64,000 nt of DNA from Lentibacillus jeotgali (GTDB lineage Bacteria; Bacillota; Bacilli; Bacillales; Amphibacillaceae), in assembly GCF_000224785.1 (NCBI RefSeq), contig NZ_AGAV01000005.1, positions 609,305-673,304 of the forward strand, read 5' to 3'. A model generated the notes under the pieces. The model was given only the letters and a program-made list of their open reading frames with translations, was not told the origin of the DNA and did no database searches. Shown in pieces: positions 8,944 to 19,168 of the stretch; position 1 is the stretch's first letter; each line of letters opens with the position of its first letter. The position numbers and the translations under genes are program-made.

Positions 8944-10300
8944 TTATGCAGCCTGTTGTAGGTTTAGCTCTGCATTAATACGGTCTGCAGCTAATTTTGA
9001 AGCATTATACATCAAAGTAACGATGTCAAAATGGACTTTAGCACGTTCACCTGTGCGATTACGAACATTGTTGAGCTGGAAGAACTCCTTTAAATACGCA
9101 TTAACGCGTTCCACTGCTGAACGACGGTTGTAAATAGCTTTCCAGGCTTTGGAGCCACGAGCCGGCGCTGTGTATCGTCTGAGGTCTTTGGTAATTTTCA
9201 TCTTGAACACTTTTTGGCAAATACCTTCATTGGCTAATGGGCAATCTTTGCATTCCTTCGGGCTCGTGTACTTCAGTGTTTCATATTTGGCATCGTAACT
9301 ATCATAACGATACGAATGCTCACGGAAACAAGTCGGGGCAAAATACTTATCAAACCCAATTGGTTCCGATTCATTCCGTTTATTATAGGCAATAATGGAT
9401 TGCTGCCCCATTTGGTACACTTGCTGGTAAATCGGTTCAAAATCATAACCGGCATCCATCGTTTGATAACACAAGTTTGGAAGTGGCAAGCGTTCATCAA
9501 TCCCTTTCAATAACGGAATGGCGCCTTTTCCGTCGTTCATTTTTCCTGACGAGAAAAGGGACTGTAAAATATATTGACTCGATGTACCAACCGCCAGATG
9601 GCCTTTATAGCCAAACCAGAATTCGTTTTTGCCTTCACTATTCTTCTTGACTCCCCATTGGGGATCCCGAGGAACTTCATCACGAAGTTCGGTTAAGGAA
9701 GCGTCTAATTGGGCTTCAATTTTTTTGTCATAAAGAGGCATATTAGCTTCTTTTTCAGCTTTTTCCTTTAACCATTGTTCACGCTCTTCTTTGGATTTAC
9801 TGCCGCGCTTTTTAGGCTCCGGCTTTGGCTTTTCTTCTTTAAGTGGTGCCTGATCGCGTGCTTCGAAGTGAGTAGCATCGATTGCGACTGTATCATCAAT
9901 GATAAAGCCTTCCGCAATGGCTTGGAGGACAACCTTTTCCTGCGCTTTTTCCAAAGCGTTTGTTTCTTTCAACTTCGCAAAAAGCCGGGAATAAGAAGCT
10001 TCAGATGGGATTGGATCAAGAAACAAGAAATCCGCAATTCAGTTTAAAGGCAATATCGTCATTTAGACGTTTGACCAGGTCTTTTATCGTTGGGATACGC
10101 TCGATGTATCGAATGAAAATGGAAATAATCATTGCTGCATAATTCAGCTCTTCCGGCGCACCAAGTCGCGATTTTTTGGTCACTTCATGGTAAATCGAAT
10201 CCAAATCAATCGCGGAAATGATTGCCTCATATTTTTGGGTAGGTTCCATTTCATATAATTCTTGGATGCCAAATAAGCTCGTTTGTCGTATAATGGTCAT
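8944..10300 (-). pseudogene. IS1182-like transposase, frameshifted
   Basis: Two minus-strand frames form one transposase. The first runs from ATG 10300 (after GGAGG) as MTIIRQTSLFGIQELYEM and stops at 10016 after CGFLVS. The second continues as DPIPSEASYSRLFAKL to the stop at 8944. One extra base in the TTTCTTG stretch near 10020 explains the break. The C-terminal part carries VAIDATHFEARD and the late YNRRSAVERVNAYLKEFF, typical of IS1182/IS5-type DDE enzymes. I could not define matching terminal repeats. A palindrome at 8901-8929 and a hairpin at 10389-10409 (AGCCCTT / AAGGGCT) are candidate ends. It sits 97 bp upstream of mcrB and points the same way. Confidence 0.75.
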
Positions 10301-10439
10301 AGGAAGTATTCCTCCAGTCTTTTTGGGACGTTTTGGTCGACTACCATTATACAAGATTTGGGGAGGTACTTCCTTTTTTATGCTTTTGAGCCCTTGCGGC
10401 AGAAGGGCTAAGAATTATGAAATTCGTTCACACTCCTAA

Positions 10440-11030
10440 TAATTAAATAAGTCCATATCAACTGCTAGATTTAATATCTTTCTAGGTATTATTATAACTG
10501 TTTAATAGATTAAATAAAATGGAAGGTATGGTAGAACTATCTCCAGTAAATAAGGACATTTGTCCTCCCGGATTCTCACTCCCAACTTTCTTATTTTTAG
10601 TTTAATAGGAATATTGATGAGTGTCGAACTTCATTTTAGGCGGGAAAATGTCCTTATTTTGTATATTACTTTATTTATGCTGAAACTCAAAAAATGCCTG
10701 TTTATGGATTTTTAAAATTGTACAGATACCATAATATGACCCATTTAATAACTAGACTTAACGCACTTTTTCCTGTATTTTAGTATTGGTATGATTGGTC
10801 ACAAGAATGGTAACGAATATATCGCAATAAACTAAAATGCAATATAAATAAAAAGAGGTATTATTCATTTGAAACTTTGGTGTAGAGGCATTCTGAACCA
10901 TGTACCGCAGGCTCGAATCCTGATGGGTATATCCAAGTTTAATAGGGTGGTATTTGTCAAGGCTTAACTTCCGAAATTCTATCGTCAATCATAGGTTTTA
11001 TAAATAGTTGAATAGTCAGCAAGGTAAACA
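10440..11030. other. Gene-free region with a tRNA-arm-like fragment
   Basis: There are no credible open frames. At 10900-10935 the sequence CGCAGGCTCGAATCCTG has the look of a tRNA T-arm (4-5-bp stem around a CTCGAAT loop), but no acceptor, D or anticodon arms accompany it. It is at best a tRNA remnant or old attachment site. A similar shorter motif, CCCAGGCTCGAATACTG, is at about 5528. Confidence 0.35.
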
Positions 11031-11065
11031 CCCTCTTTCCGTTTCAATATGGGAAGAGGTTTTTT
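11031..11065 (+). terminator. Rho-independent terminator
   Basis: CCTCTTTCC pairs with GGAAGAGG, followed by TTTTTTG. No intact gene precedes it on the plus strand, so it may be the tail of a deleted gene. Confidence 0.6.
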
Positions 11066-11287
11066 GTACGAAAAAACAAACTGATTGTAAGGCGTTAGGA
11101 CTGAATCACAAGGGATGTTTAGACGAAAATACGATTAAATTAACGTTTTCGGACGTCTTGGAGTATGAAATCATGTTCAAAAAGTCGGATATTTACGCGA
11201 GCTTGATTTTTTGCTTGGTTTTTTATGGTGTTTTCCATCTATTACTTAATAATTATCGATGTGTTTTCAAAAAAATCTAATGTTCTA

Positions 11288-11316
11288 TTGACCAAATTGA
11301 TAGAAAAATGTATATT
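11288..11316 (+). promoter_or_regulatory. Sigma-A promoter of the cluster 1 regulator
   Basis: TTGACC (11288-11293), a 17-bp spacer, then TATATT (11311-11316). It lies ~60 bp before the IclR-type gene and is the best housekeeping promoter match I see in this region. Confidence 0.6.
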
Positions 11317-11345
11317 ATAACTATATTATCAATATTAAATATCTC

Positions 11346-11364
11346 ATTATCAAATAATGATAAT
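11346..11364. promoter_or_regulatory. Candidate operator of the IclR-type regulator
   Basis: The inverted repeat ATTATC-N7-GATAAT sits between the promoter and the start codon, with a further ATTATCAA at about 11325. IclR proteins bind short palindromes near their own promoters; autoregulation here is inference. Confidence 0.4.
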
Positions 11365-11377
11365 TATGGGAGGGACT

Positions 11378-12112
11378 ATGACTGCAAACAAAGTTCTTTC
11401 AATACTGAATCTTTTTAATATGGAAAGGAAATCGCTGACTGTGGATGAAATGGCCGAATTACATTCTTTGCCAAAAAGCAGTGTATACAGGCACGTAAGG
11501 ACACTGAAAGAACACGGCTACCTTATCGAACACCATAAGGGCAGGTATAAACTTGGCTACAAGTTTCTGGAGTATGCAAATATTGTCCGATCGGACATCA
11601 ACATTACAGAGGTTTCTCATCCTATGATGAATGACCTGACACTGGAATTCGGCGAAACGACTATTCTAAGTGTGCTTTCAGATATCAACGCTGTTTGTCT
11701 TGCAACTTCGACTTCAAACCAGCCAATCAAGGTGTCTTCGGAGGAAGGCAAGATTCTTCCATTATACAGTGGAGCGTCTTCCAAAGTGATTCTGGCATAT
11801 CAGAATGCAGATCTTCTGGATAAGATCATTGAAGGGGGACATGTACAGCGGTTTACAGATAAGACGCTTACAGATAAGACTGATATTATCGAGGATATGA
11901 AACATATCAGGGGCCGGGGATATGCACGTTCTTTCAGCGAAGTGGATAAAGGGGTGATATCTATTGGTTTCCCGATCCGGAATTCGAAAGGAAAGGTGTT
12001 TGCCTCACTGGCCATTGCTGGACCTGAATACCGAATGGCCGAGAAGGATGAAAATGTACTGGTAGAGAGGTTCAAGGAGGCGGTTGCGAGTATTGAAAAA
12101 TTTTTAAAGTGA
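11378..12112 (+). CDS. IclR-family transcriptional regulator
   Basis: 244 residues from ATG 11378 (GGGAGGG just upstream); an earlier in-frame ATG at 11357 has no ribosome site. Residues ~5-60 form the IclR winged helix-turn-helix (VDEMAELHSLPKSSVYRHVR). Residues ~75-240 form the effector-binding domain, with the SGASSKVILAY, GYARSFSEVDKGVISIGFPI and SLAIAGPEYRM signatures. It is the first gene of cluster 1 and is followed after 29 bp by the TRAP genes, so it probably controls uptake and degradation of that cluster's substrate, which may also be its ligand. Whether it represses or activates is not visible. Confidence 0.9.
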   Translation: MTANKVLSILNLFNMERKSLTVDEMAELHSLPKSSVYRHVRTLKEHGYLIEHHKGRYKLGYKFLEYANIVRSDINITEVSHPMMNDLTLEFGETTILSVLSDINAVCLATSTSNQPIKVSSEEGKILPLYSGASSKVILAYQNADLLDKIIEGGHVQRFTDKTLTDKTDIIEDMKHIRGRGYARSFSEVDKGVISIGFPIRNSKGKVFASLAIAGPEYRMAEKDENVLVERFKEAVASIEKFLK

Positions 12113-12141
12113 TTTGTAAACGATTGCAAAGGAGGGGTTGG

Positions 12142-13236
12142 ATGCAATTTGAAAAAAAGAGTGCAATATGCCTATTGATTATTATGGTGGTACTGTCTGG
12201 CTGTGGTAAGGCGCAAAGTGAGGTTACCGAAGATGGCTACAGTACTGACGAATATGAAATCACTCTAAACTATTCGGATCATGATCCTCCGAATGGTATG
12301 CGGACCAATTTCATTGAAAACTACTGGTTCCCGGAAATCGAGAAAGAAACAGATGGAAAGGTCGAGATTAATGCAATTTATGGTGGTGGACTGCTGAGTT
12401 CCAGCCAGGCACTAAATGGAGTCAGAGATGGTATAGCGGATATGGGTCTGATCTATCCTGACAACTATCCTAATCGTATGTTCAGCTATGAGCTGCTCAA
12501 ATTATTCCCGGAAGCTCCTGACGACTTTGAAAGCATACATGGCATAATCGATCAAGCAATGAAAGAACTACCGCGTCTGAGGGGAGTCCTCGAGAAGAAT
12601 AACCAAAAACCATTGCTTATTACGACAGGATTGCCAATTGTATTTGCTTCGACAACGGAGTTGGATAGTCTTTCCGATATCAAGGGAGAAGATTGGCGTG
12701 CATCCAGCAGGTGGTATATGGAAGTGCTCAAGAATATGGGTGCGAATCCTGTAAGCGTACCATTTGATGATGTATACATGTCATTGCAGACAGGTATGAT
12801 CGACGGGGTCATGACCAATTATGATGGATTTCATATGATGAACTTCTATGAAGTTGCACCGAACATTATTGTTGCCCCGAGCCTATGGTGGTCTGCACCG
12901 TTTATTCATACAATCAATCAGGATATGTGGGATCGACTTCCAAAAGATATACAAGAAGGGATCATGAGGGCGACTGAATCAGCCCAGAAGGAATTCGCCA
13001 AGGTCTATCAGCAAGAGCTCGAGGAAACGATCCAGGAACAGAAAGAAGCGGGTGCCAATGTGAAAATCGCCAGTGACGAAGATATTGCCATGTTCAACGA
13101 CGAAAAGTTGTTTGAAAATTTGAGGGAAACATGGGTTAAGGAAGCGAAAGAGGTTCACGGTATTGAAAATGCTGAACAGTACGTTGAAGATATGGAGCAG
13201 ATTGTGAATGATGCATTAGAGGATTCTGAGGAATAA
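12142..13236 (+). CDS. TRAP transporter substrate-binding lipoprotein (DctP type), cluster 1
   Basis: 364 residues from ATG 12142, with AAGGAGGGG centred at 12133; an upstream in-frame start at 12109 is disfavoured because it overlaps the regulator. The signal peptide has a lipobox LSGC with the acylated Cys at residue 21, so the protein is anchored outside the membrane. The DctP fold is visible, with the ligand-arginine region (DWRASSRWYMEVLKNMG, then VPFDDVYMSLQTGMIDGVMT) around residues 180-225. The family delivers carboxylates to the DctQM permease, driven by an ion gradient. The sequence is well diverged from the other two DctP proteins in the window (32630, 56026), so different ligands are likely. 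Confidence 0.92.
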   Translation: MQFEKKSAICLLIIMVVLSGCGKAQSEVTEDGYSTDEYEITLNYSDHDPPNGMRTNFIENYWFPEIEKETDGKVEINAIYGGGLLSSSQALNGVRDGIADMGLIYPDNYPNRMFSYELLKLFPEAPDDFESIHGIIDQAMKELPRLRGVLEKNNQKPLLITTGLPIVFASTTELDSLSDIKGEDWRASSRWYMEVLKNMGANPVSVPFDDVYMSLQTGMIDGVMTNYDGFHMMNFYEVAPNIIVAPSLWWSAPFIHTINQDMWDRLPKDIQEGIMRATESAQKEFAKVYQQELEETIQEQKEAGANVKIASDEDIAMFNDEKLFENLRETWVKEAKEVHGIENAEQYVEDMEQIVNDALEDSEE

Positions 13237-13261
13237 CTGTGTAGTAGGAAAGGAGCAGACC

Positions 13262-13804
13262 ATGAATTTTATCAATAAAATAGATAATATTTTTAAACTA
13301 GTTAATAAACGTCTCTCTGAATTATGCGGCATTTTGTTGTTTATCATCATGATCCTCTTGGTCACAAACGTTGCTTCGAGGGAAGTTGGGTATGCAATTG
13401 AAGGTCTTTCGAACCTGTCCGTACTCGTGCTAATATCAGTGGTCTATCTAGGTCTTTCGACGACGGAACAGCATAATCAGCATGCAGCTGTCGAGATTTT
13501 GGATCACTGGCTCAACAAGAAAAGTAGGAGAGTTTTAGATATTCTTGTTAACATTATCAAGCTGGTTACGATACTAATCTTCCTATATGCCGCGTTCGAT
13601 AATTTAATATTCTCATTCCAATCCAAGGAAAGTTTTCCAGGTGTGGTCACTATCCCAATCTGGCCTTCAAAATTGGCGCTTGTGGCTGGATTGCTCTTCT
13701 TTGTACTGCAAATTCTATTGAACCTGTTGAAAGCAATCATCGATCCGAACTACGGGGATGACGAATCCGATGATTCATCAAAAGATTTGACAGCAAACTT
13801 ATAA
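13262..13804 (+). CDS. TRAP transporter small permease (DctQ type), cluster 1
   Basis: 180 residues with four hydrophobic segments and the loop containing REVGYAIEGLSNLSVLVLIS, which corresponds to the conserved 'R....W..E...' region of DctQ. A GGAG ribosome site precedes ATG 13262. It lies between the binding protein and the large permease with 14-25-bp gaps, so it is operonic with both. It forms the membrane complex with the DctM-type protein. Confidence 0.88.
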   Translation: MNFINKIDNIFKLVNKRLSELCGILLFIIMILLVTNVASREVGYAIEGLSNLSVLVLISVVYLGLSTTEQHNQHAAVEILDHWLNKKSRRVLDILVNIIKLVTILIFLYAAFDNLIFSFQSKESFPGVVTIPIWPSKLALVAGLLFFVLQILLNLLKAIIDPNYGDDESDDSSKDLTANL

Positions 13805-13818
13805 AAAGGGGGTAAAGC

Positions 13819-15138
13819 ATGCTGGATATTACTTTTATCGGAATCATATGCATTCTACTGCTGTTGATTTTTATTGCTATCGGAGTACCCGTGGGTATTT
13901 CATTCATCACCAGTGGACTGATCAGTACTTTTCTTATCTTGGATGGCGCCAGAGCTATTGCCCTGCTCGTAGGCTCTGCACATAGTTCGATTGCAGCACC
14001 TAGCTGGGTTGCTATCCCACTATTTATTCTATTGGGGGCGCTGGCGGTGCAATCCGGATTGGCTACTAAAGCATTCAGAAGTGCAGATGCCGTTGCATCA
14101 GGGATTCCGGGATCTGTTGGTATTGCTACGTGTCTCGCTACCGCCGGTTTCGGGGCAATTTCCGGGGCATCCATCGCGGCTACTTCTATTTTCGGAAAGA
14201 TGGCACTTCCGGAAATGAGAAAGCTTGGTTACAACAAAAGCTTTTCTTCGGGCATTATTGCCTCTGCGGGTACATTCGCTTCCATGATTCCACCGAGCAT
14301 GATGTTCATTATCTATGCGCTATTTACACAAACTTCGGTTGCAGGACTATTTTTTGCTGGAATCATCCCGGGTCTACTCAGTGCGGTGATTTACTCGATT
14401 TATATCTATATTAGATGCAAAAACGATCCAGCCATGATGAAAAGGCAGAAGGCACAACCTGAACTGACTGTGAAGCAGCGTTTCAGTGCAATGGGCGAAT
14501 CTTGGCCTATTATACTTGTCGCAGTTGCTTTGCTGGGTGGCATCTATACCGGTATATTCACACCGACGGAATCCGCTGCGGTCGGCTGCATACTTATTGT
14601 GGTTATCGGCTTTATACAGGGTCACTTTCGTAAATTCGATGCATTTTCGGGAGCCCTGCGAGATTCTGCTAATACGACATCCATGGTGTTTCTGATTAAC
14701 ATTGGGGCATTATTTTATGCGAAAGTGTTGGCATTAAGTCAAATGCCTGCAAACCTCACATCGTACTTTGTGAATCTTGATGTGCCACCTATTGTTATTA
14801 TTATCATTATATCCCTGATTTTCTTTTTACTAGGAATGATTATGGTTCCAATTGGGATCTACGCTCTGATTCTACCAATCGTGGCACCGATTGTTTCAGG
14901 TCTTGGATATGATTTGATATGGTTTGGTGTTATCGCATTAAAGCTTACGGAGATTGGGGCGGTGACTCCCCCGGTAGGCCTAAACGTGTATGCACTGAAA
15001 GGCGTGGTGTCTAGAGATATCACAATAACTGATATTTTTAAAGGTGTCACACCATTCGTGATAATAGATATTTTCGTGCTAATCGTTCTGATTGCCTTCC
15101 CGATTCTTTCGCTGTGGCTGCCGAACTTACTATTCTAA
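13819..15138 (+). CDS. TRAP transporter large permease (DctM type), cluster 1
   Basis: 439 residues, about 12 hydrophobic segments and full family length. Typical DctM motifs are seen: IGVPVGISF near the N-terminus, AIPLFILLGALA-like AVP region, FGAISGASIAATS, the FASMIPPSMMFIIYA loop, GIFTPTESAAVG, and the late IGAVTPPVGLNVYALKG. This subunit carries the substrate and coupling-ion path. It is preceded by AAAGGGGG and is third in the P-Q-M order. Confidence 0.92.
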   Translation: MLDITFIGIICILLLLIFIAIGVPVGISFITSGLISTFLILDGARAIALLVGSAHSSIAAPSWVAIPLFILLGALAVQSGLATKAFRSADAVASGIPGSVGIATCLATAGFGAISGASIAATSIFGKMALPEMRKLGYNKSFSSGIIASAGTFASMIPPSMMFIIYALFTQTSVAGLFFAGIIPGLLSAVIYSIYIYIRCKNDPAMMKRQKAQPELTVKQRFSAMGESWPIILVAVALLGGIYTGIFTPTESAAVGCILIVVIGFIQGHFRKFDAFSGALRDSANTTSMVFLINIGALFYAKVLALSQMPANLTSYFVNLDVPPIVIIIIISLIFFLLGMIMVPIGIYALILPIVAPIVSGLGYDLIWFGVIALKLTEIGAVTPPVGLNVYALKGVVSRDITITDIFKGVTPFVIIDIFVLIVLIAFPILSLWLPNLLF

Positions 15139-15162
15139 TTTAAATAAAAGGAGAATGTGAAT

Positions 15163-16518
15163 ATGAATTATGAACAGGTTATAAAAGGAAATCTTGTGTT
15201 AGAAAATGACGTTGTCAAAGGCTCTATCGGAATCAGTGATGGCCGAGTGGATAGAGTTTCAACAGATGTGAAATTGGAAGGTGATGCCGTTAAGGACTTT
15301 GGGGAGAAACTCATTTTTCCTGGTGCTATTGATGTACATGTTCACTGCTTCAGTAACCCGGATGAAGGGTTTGAGAAGACGACCTATCTTTCCGCGAAAG
15401 GAGGCGTGACGACTTTTCTTGATATGCCCTATGATTTACCAAATCCTGTAAATAATACTGACATATTCAAGCAGAAGGTAGTAGAATTAGAGAAGGAAGC
15501 CGTTGTGGATGTCGGTCTATGGGGAACAATTTCTAAAAAGAAAGGAACGCCTGATCTTAAGCCACTTATTGAAGCGGGTGCGATGTCATTCAAAATGTCG
15601 ACTTTTGAAACGGATGAATATCGGTTTCCGAAAATACCTAACGATGAAATCATCAAAGCTATGAAAACCCTTGCGGACACTGGTATTCTTGTTGCGTTTC
15701 ATTCGGAAGATGACGAAATCGTGAAATCGATGACAAAGGAATATCAGGAGACCAGCAAGCATTACAATTTGGCACACACAGAAACGCGTCCACCATATAC
15801 GGAAACTTCAGCAGTACTGAAGCTAATGGAATTTGCGTACTGGACGGGAGCCAAGCTCCATATTGTCCATGTGAGTCACCCAAGAACACTTGACTTGATT
15901 AAAATGTTCAAGGAAATGGGTACAAATGTATCTGCAGAAACGTGCTATCCATATCTGCTGCTGGATAAGGAAGATCTTGAGAAGTACGGTCCCGCTGCAA
16001 AAATGAACCCTCCACTTCGTACGAAGGAGGAAGTGGAAGGCATGTGGAGACATCTTAAAGAAGGGAATATTGATCTGATTTCCTCGGACCATATCAGGTG
16101 GAATGCAGCTGACAAGGAGAGAGGGCACGGTAATATATTTAAAGCACCTTCAGGTCTCCCCGGACTCGAGGTTATCGTACCACTTATGTTCGATGCTATG
16201 GTGAGCCGTCGCGATTTTTCACCGAGTGCATTTGCAAAAGTAATGTCGACGAATGCTGCCGAAAGGTTCGGTGTGGCACATAAAGGAAGAATTGAGGAAG
16301 GCTATGATGCAGACTTTGTGGTTATTGATCCTGAAAAGGAATGGCAGATGAGTGCGGATATGTTGGATACGGACATCAGCCTGTTGCCATTTAGAGACCG
16401 TAGGATTAAAGGGAAAGTAATGGAAACAATCATCAGGGGCAGGACCGTATTTGATGGTCAGGAGGTCATGGTTGAATCAGGGTATGGTAAATTTATCAAA
16501 GGATCCGGTACTGTATAG
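15163..16518 (+). CDS. Cyclic amidohydrolase (allantoinase/dihydropyrimidinase-like)
   Basis: 451 residues from ATG 15163, nine bases after AGGAG; a GTG at 15157 is too close to that site. It is a TIM-barrel amidohydrolase with all expected metal ligands visible: H59 and H61 in DVHVH, K144 in MSFKMS (the carboxylated lysine), H180 in AFHSED, H236 in HIVHVSH, and D309 in SSDH. The segment AETCYPYLLL replaces the usual ETCPHYL, and GNIFKAPSGLPGLE is typical of allantoinases and dihydroorotase-like enzymes. Such enzymes open cyclic amides (hydantoins, dihydropyrimidines, allantoin). With an M20 carbamoyl hydrolase two genes later, ring opening followed by removal of the carbamoyl or amide group is the likely sequence. 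The substrate is not determined. Confidence 0.85.
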   Translation: MNYEQVIKGNLVLENDVVKGSIGISDGRVDRVSTDVKLEGDAVKDFGEKLIFPGAIDVHVHCFSNPDEGFEKTTYLSAKGGVTTFLDMPYDLPNPVNNTDIFKQKVVELEKEAVVDVGLWGTISKKKGTPDLKPLIEAGAMSFKMSTFETDEYRFPKIPNDEIIKAMKTLADTGILVAFHSEDDEIVKSMTKEYQETSKHYNLAHTETRPPYTETSAVLKLMEFAYWTGAKLHIVHVSHPRTLDLIKMFKEMGTNVSAETCYPYLLLDKEDLEKYGPAAKMNPPLRTKEEVEGMWRHLKEGNIDLISSDHIRWNAADKERGHGNIFKAPSGLPGLEVIVPLMFDAMVSRRDFSPSAFAKVMSTNAAERFGVAHKGRIEEGYDADFVVIDPEKEWQMSADMLDTDISLLPFRDRRIKGKVMETIIRGRTVFDGQEVMVESGYGKFIKGSGTV

Positions 16519-16528
16519 GAGTGAAGAG

Positions 16529-17887
16529 ATGGAAAAACAGTTCAATGAATTGATTGATACGGTCCTTGAATATAGTATGTTTTCCGAAAATACAAAGAGA
16601 CAGGCGGAATGGGTCATCAGTGATACTGTTATCTCTGCCCTTTACGGCCTCCAATCCGAAGAGGAAATCGCCAGTTACATAAACGATGCGTCGAATCGTG
16701 TAACTGATCAAGGGTATAGGTTTCCAGTACTGGGTACAGATCTGCTAATTGACCGAAAGGATAGTCTGATCATCCATGGCACCGCCCTCGTATCCAACGA
16801 ACTGGATGAAGGCAATACATTTGCTAAAGGCCATCCAAGTGCACACATCCTGCCTTCGTTGCTGGTGAGCGCATATGAAAATGATGCGACAACGGAGCAG
16901 GTGATTGATGCTTTCATTCGAGCGTATGAAATATCCAGCAGATTGGCATATGCAATTAGTATGAGGAATGACATGCATCCTCATGGCACATGGGGAAATG
17001 TCGGGGGAGCAGTCGCCCGTGCACTGATCGAAGGCAGAGATAAGGCAGCCATCAAGGAGATAGTGTTGATGACTCTATCCCTTCCGCTGTCCACGACCTG
17101 GCTGGCAGCGGAAAAGGGTCAGTCGGTCAGGAATCTATATACAGGAATCGGAAGTTTTCTCGCTTATGAAACCGTCAGTTACCAGCAGTACGGTTTCGGT
17201 TCAAACAAGAAAGTCGTTGAAAACCTATGGTCCAGTATCATGGGAGATGGTATCACTGCAGATCGATTGACGGAGTCACTCATGGATCCACCATTGATCA
17301 TAAAGAACTACTTAAAAGTACATCCAGCATGCAGATTCACACATGCTGCAATCGATGCCTCTCTTGCGTTGAAAGCAGGCAATAGCATTAATTTTAAAGA
17401 AATAGACAAGGTTGAGGTTGAGACATACAATTTGGCAGCAAGATGCAACATCAAAAGACCTGAAACCAGGTTGCAATCCAAATTTTCTATTCCATATGTT
17501 GTCGCTTGTATATTAATGGGCGTTGACCTGTTTGGAGATTATGAAGACAACCTTCAACAGGTGGAAAAGCTTGCTTACAGAGTGTTTGTCAGTGAAAGTC
17601 AGGAGTTGACCAAATTGCTACCTGAAAGACGTGCAGCGAAGGTGATAGTTACATTGAAAGATGGTACAGAACTTGAACATACTACCTACACCGCAAAAGG
17701 AGAATACGACCATCGCTTTAGTGAAGAAGAACTTTGGGATAAATATCAGAACATGCTAACTGACCATTATGATGTTAATTTTCTGAGCGTTCTGAAGGGT
17801 AATTTGCTAAATATTAGAAGGTACCCAACTTTCAAGGAATGGATGCAAGCGAATCAATTAATGGGGGAATTGACATGCAAAAACTGA
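16529..17887 (+). CDS. MmgE/PrpD family protein, cluster 1
   Basis: 452 residues from ATG 16529, with TAGGAG overlapping the previous stop codon. It shows the all-helical MmgE/PrpD N-domain with the family region 'HGTALVSNELDEGNTFAKGHPSAHI' in place of the usual N-G.....LD-D....HP.....P (motifs at residues ~85-115), HPHGTWGNVGGA at ~155, and VHPACRFTHAAID at ~270. Family members include 2-methylcitrate dehydratase, cis-aconitate decarboxylase and iminodisuccinate epimerase, all acting on polycarboxylates through proton abstraction. Here it lies between two C-N hydrolases and downstream of a TRAP transporter, so it may isomerise, dehydrate or epimerise an intermediate of that route. It overlaps the next gene by 13 bp. 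Confidence 0.85.
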   Translation: MEKQFNELIDTVLEYSMFSENTKRQAEWVISDTVISALYGLQSEEEIASYINDASNRVTDQGYRFPVLGTDLLIDRKDSLIIHGTALVSNELDEGNTFAKGHPSAHILPSLLVSAYENDATTEQVIDAFIRAYEISSRLAYAISMRNDMHPHGTWGNVGGAVARALIEGRDKAAIKEIVLMTLSLPLSTTWLAAEKGQSVRNLYTGIGSFLAYETVSYQQYGFGSNKKVVENLWSSIMGDGITADRLTESLMDPPLIIKNYLKVHPACRFTHAAIDASLALKAGNSINFKEIDKVEVETYNLAARCNIKRPETRLQSKFSIPYVVACILMGVDLFGDYEDNLQQVEKLAYRVFVSESQELTKLLPERRAAKVIVTLKDGTELEHTTYTAKGEYDHRFSEEELWDKYQNMLTDHYDVNFLSVLKGNLLNIRRYPTFKEWMQANQLMGELTCKN

Positions 17888-19065
17888 AAATTGATATTAA
17901 CAGGGTGAAGTATAACCTAGAAAATGTCGCTCAAGTATATAATAGTGGTGAAGACGGTTATACAAGGCTCGCATTCTCAAAGGAGGAAGACCAGGCCATC
18001 GATTGGGTCGCAGAGGAGCTCAAATCATATGGTGCTCGGGTGCGAAAAGACGCTGTTGGAAATCTGTATGGCAGGATTGGCCCTGAAGATGCTCCCGTTA
18101 TTGCCTTCGGCTCCCATTTGGACACTGTTAAAAATGGCGGACTTTTCGATGGGGCAGTAGGGGTATTCACCGGACTTGAATGTATTCGTGCACTCAAGGA
18201 ACAGAATTTTGATTCCAATATGGCATATGAGTTGGTATGCTTTAAAGGGGAAGAAGGCAATCCATTGGGAGGAACATTTGGTAGCCGTACAGTTACAGGA
18301 CAAATCAATCCTGAAGCATTCGATGAAAAATTGCTTAAATCCCTTGAGGTATCAGAACAAGATATCAGAAATGCAATGGACACTCTTCCTGAATATAAAG
18401 CATTCATCGAGATGCATATTGAACAGGGAACAGTTCTTGAGAACAATGATAATAGGACAGGCATTGTCACAAATATTGCTGGAATTTCTAGAACTCATAT
18501 TAAAGTTATCGGAACTCCGGGTCACTCAGGTACAATGCCAATGAATTCACGCAAAGATGCCCTTGTCAATGCTAGTGAAATTGTGCTCCATATCCACAAA
18601 GGAGCTAAAAAGGTCAAAGACGGAACGGTTGCGACAGTTGGACAGTTAGATGTCATGCCCAATCTTGCAACAGTTATCCCCGGTACAGTAGAATTGACCT
18701 TTGAGGTGAGGTCTGGCAGTCAAGAGAGGATCGATGCATTCGAGAAGGAAATGCTAGACTGGGTTACAGCCAATTACGATGTAGAGATTCTACCAGGTGT
18801 GAAAAAGAAAGCTAGTAGTCTTTCACCGGAGGTTAGGGCATTACTGAATAGGGCAGCAAATACACTCGGTCTTCCGGTGATGGAAATGGTGAGCGGTGCC
18901 AACCACGATGCTAACTCATTGACTAATCACACGGAAGTTGGCATGCTGTTTGTACCAAGCATCGATGGCATAAGTCATAATCCAGAAGAAAATTCCTATT
19001 GGGAAGATATCGCTAATGCAGCTGATATTATGCTCCAAGCATTGATGATGTATAGAGAAGAGTGA
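17875..19065 (+). CDS. M20-family Zn-dependent hydrolase (carbamoyl-amino-acid/ureido acid amidohydrolase type)
   Basis: 396 residues from ATG 17875, preceded by GGGGGA; the gene starts inside the end of the MmgE/PrpD gene. Metal-site residues are clear: H81 in FGSHLDTV, D92 in GLFDGAVG, E126-E127 in FKGEEGN, and H181 in EMHIEQG. The dimerisation lid has GTPGHSGTMPMNSRKDA, and the C-terminus has SGANHDANSL and GISHNPEENS. Family enzymes hydrolyse N-carbamoyl amino acids, ureidoglycine or allantoate. Placed after a cyclic amidohydrolase, it probably performs the second hydrolysis. It is the last gene before a strong hairpin and looks intact. Confidence 0.9.
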   Translation: MQKLKIDINRVKYNLENVAQVYNSGEDGYTRLAFSKEEDQAIDWVAEELKSYGARVRKDAVGNLYGRIGPEDAPVIAFGSHLDTVKNGGLFDGAVGVFTGLECIRALKEQNFDSNMAYELVCFKGEEGNPLGGTFGSRTVTGQINPEAFDEKLLKSLEVSEQDIRNAMDTLPEYKAFIEMHIEQGTVLENNDNRTGIVTNIAGISRTHIKVIGTPGHSGTMPMNSRKDALVNASEIVLHIHKGAKKVKDGTVATVGQLDVMPNLATVIPGTVELTFEVRSGSQERIDAFEKEMLDWVTANYDVEILPGVKKKASSLSPEVRALLNRAANTLGLPVMEMVSGANHDANSLTNHTEVGMLFVPSIDGISHNPEENSYWEDIANAADIMLQALMMYREE

Positions 19066-19168
19066 ATCGCATTCTACGATATGAGTTATTCATTTTAACA
19101 TATCCCTTGTTAAAAATAATTATAATGCTGGTTTACCTAGGATAAAATTTAATTTGGTTGGTTATAGC

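Noticed and set aside
10900..10935. tRNA gene
   Set aside because: Only a T-arm-like piece is present; no cloverleaf can be drawn from the flanking sequence. The same applies to 45359-45410.
11008..11280. A 90-codon plus-strand frame before the IclR gene
   Set aside because: It runs through an intrinsic terminator hairpin (11031-11065), has no ribosome site, and its translation looks random.
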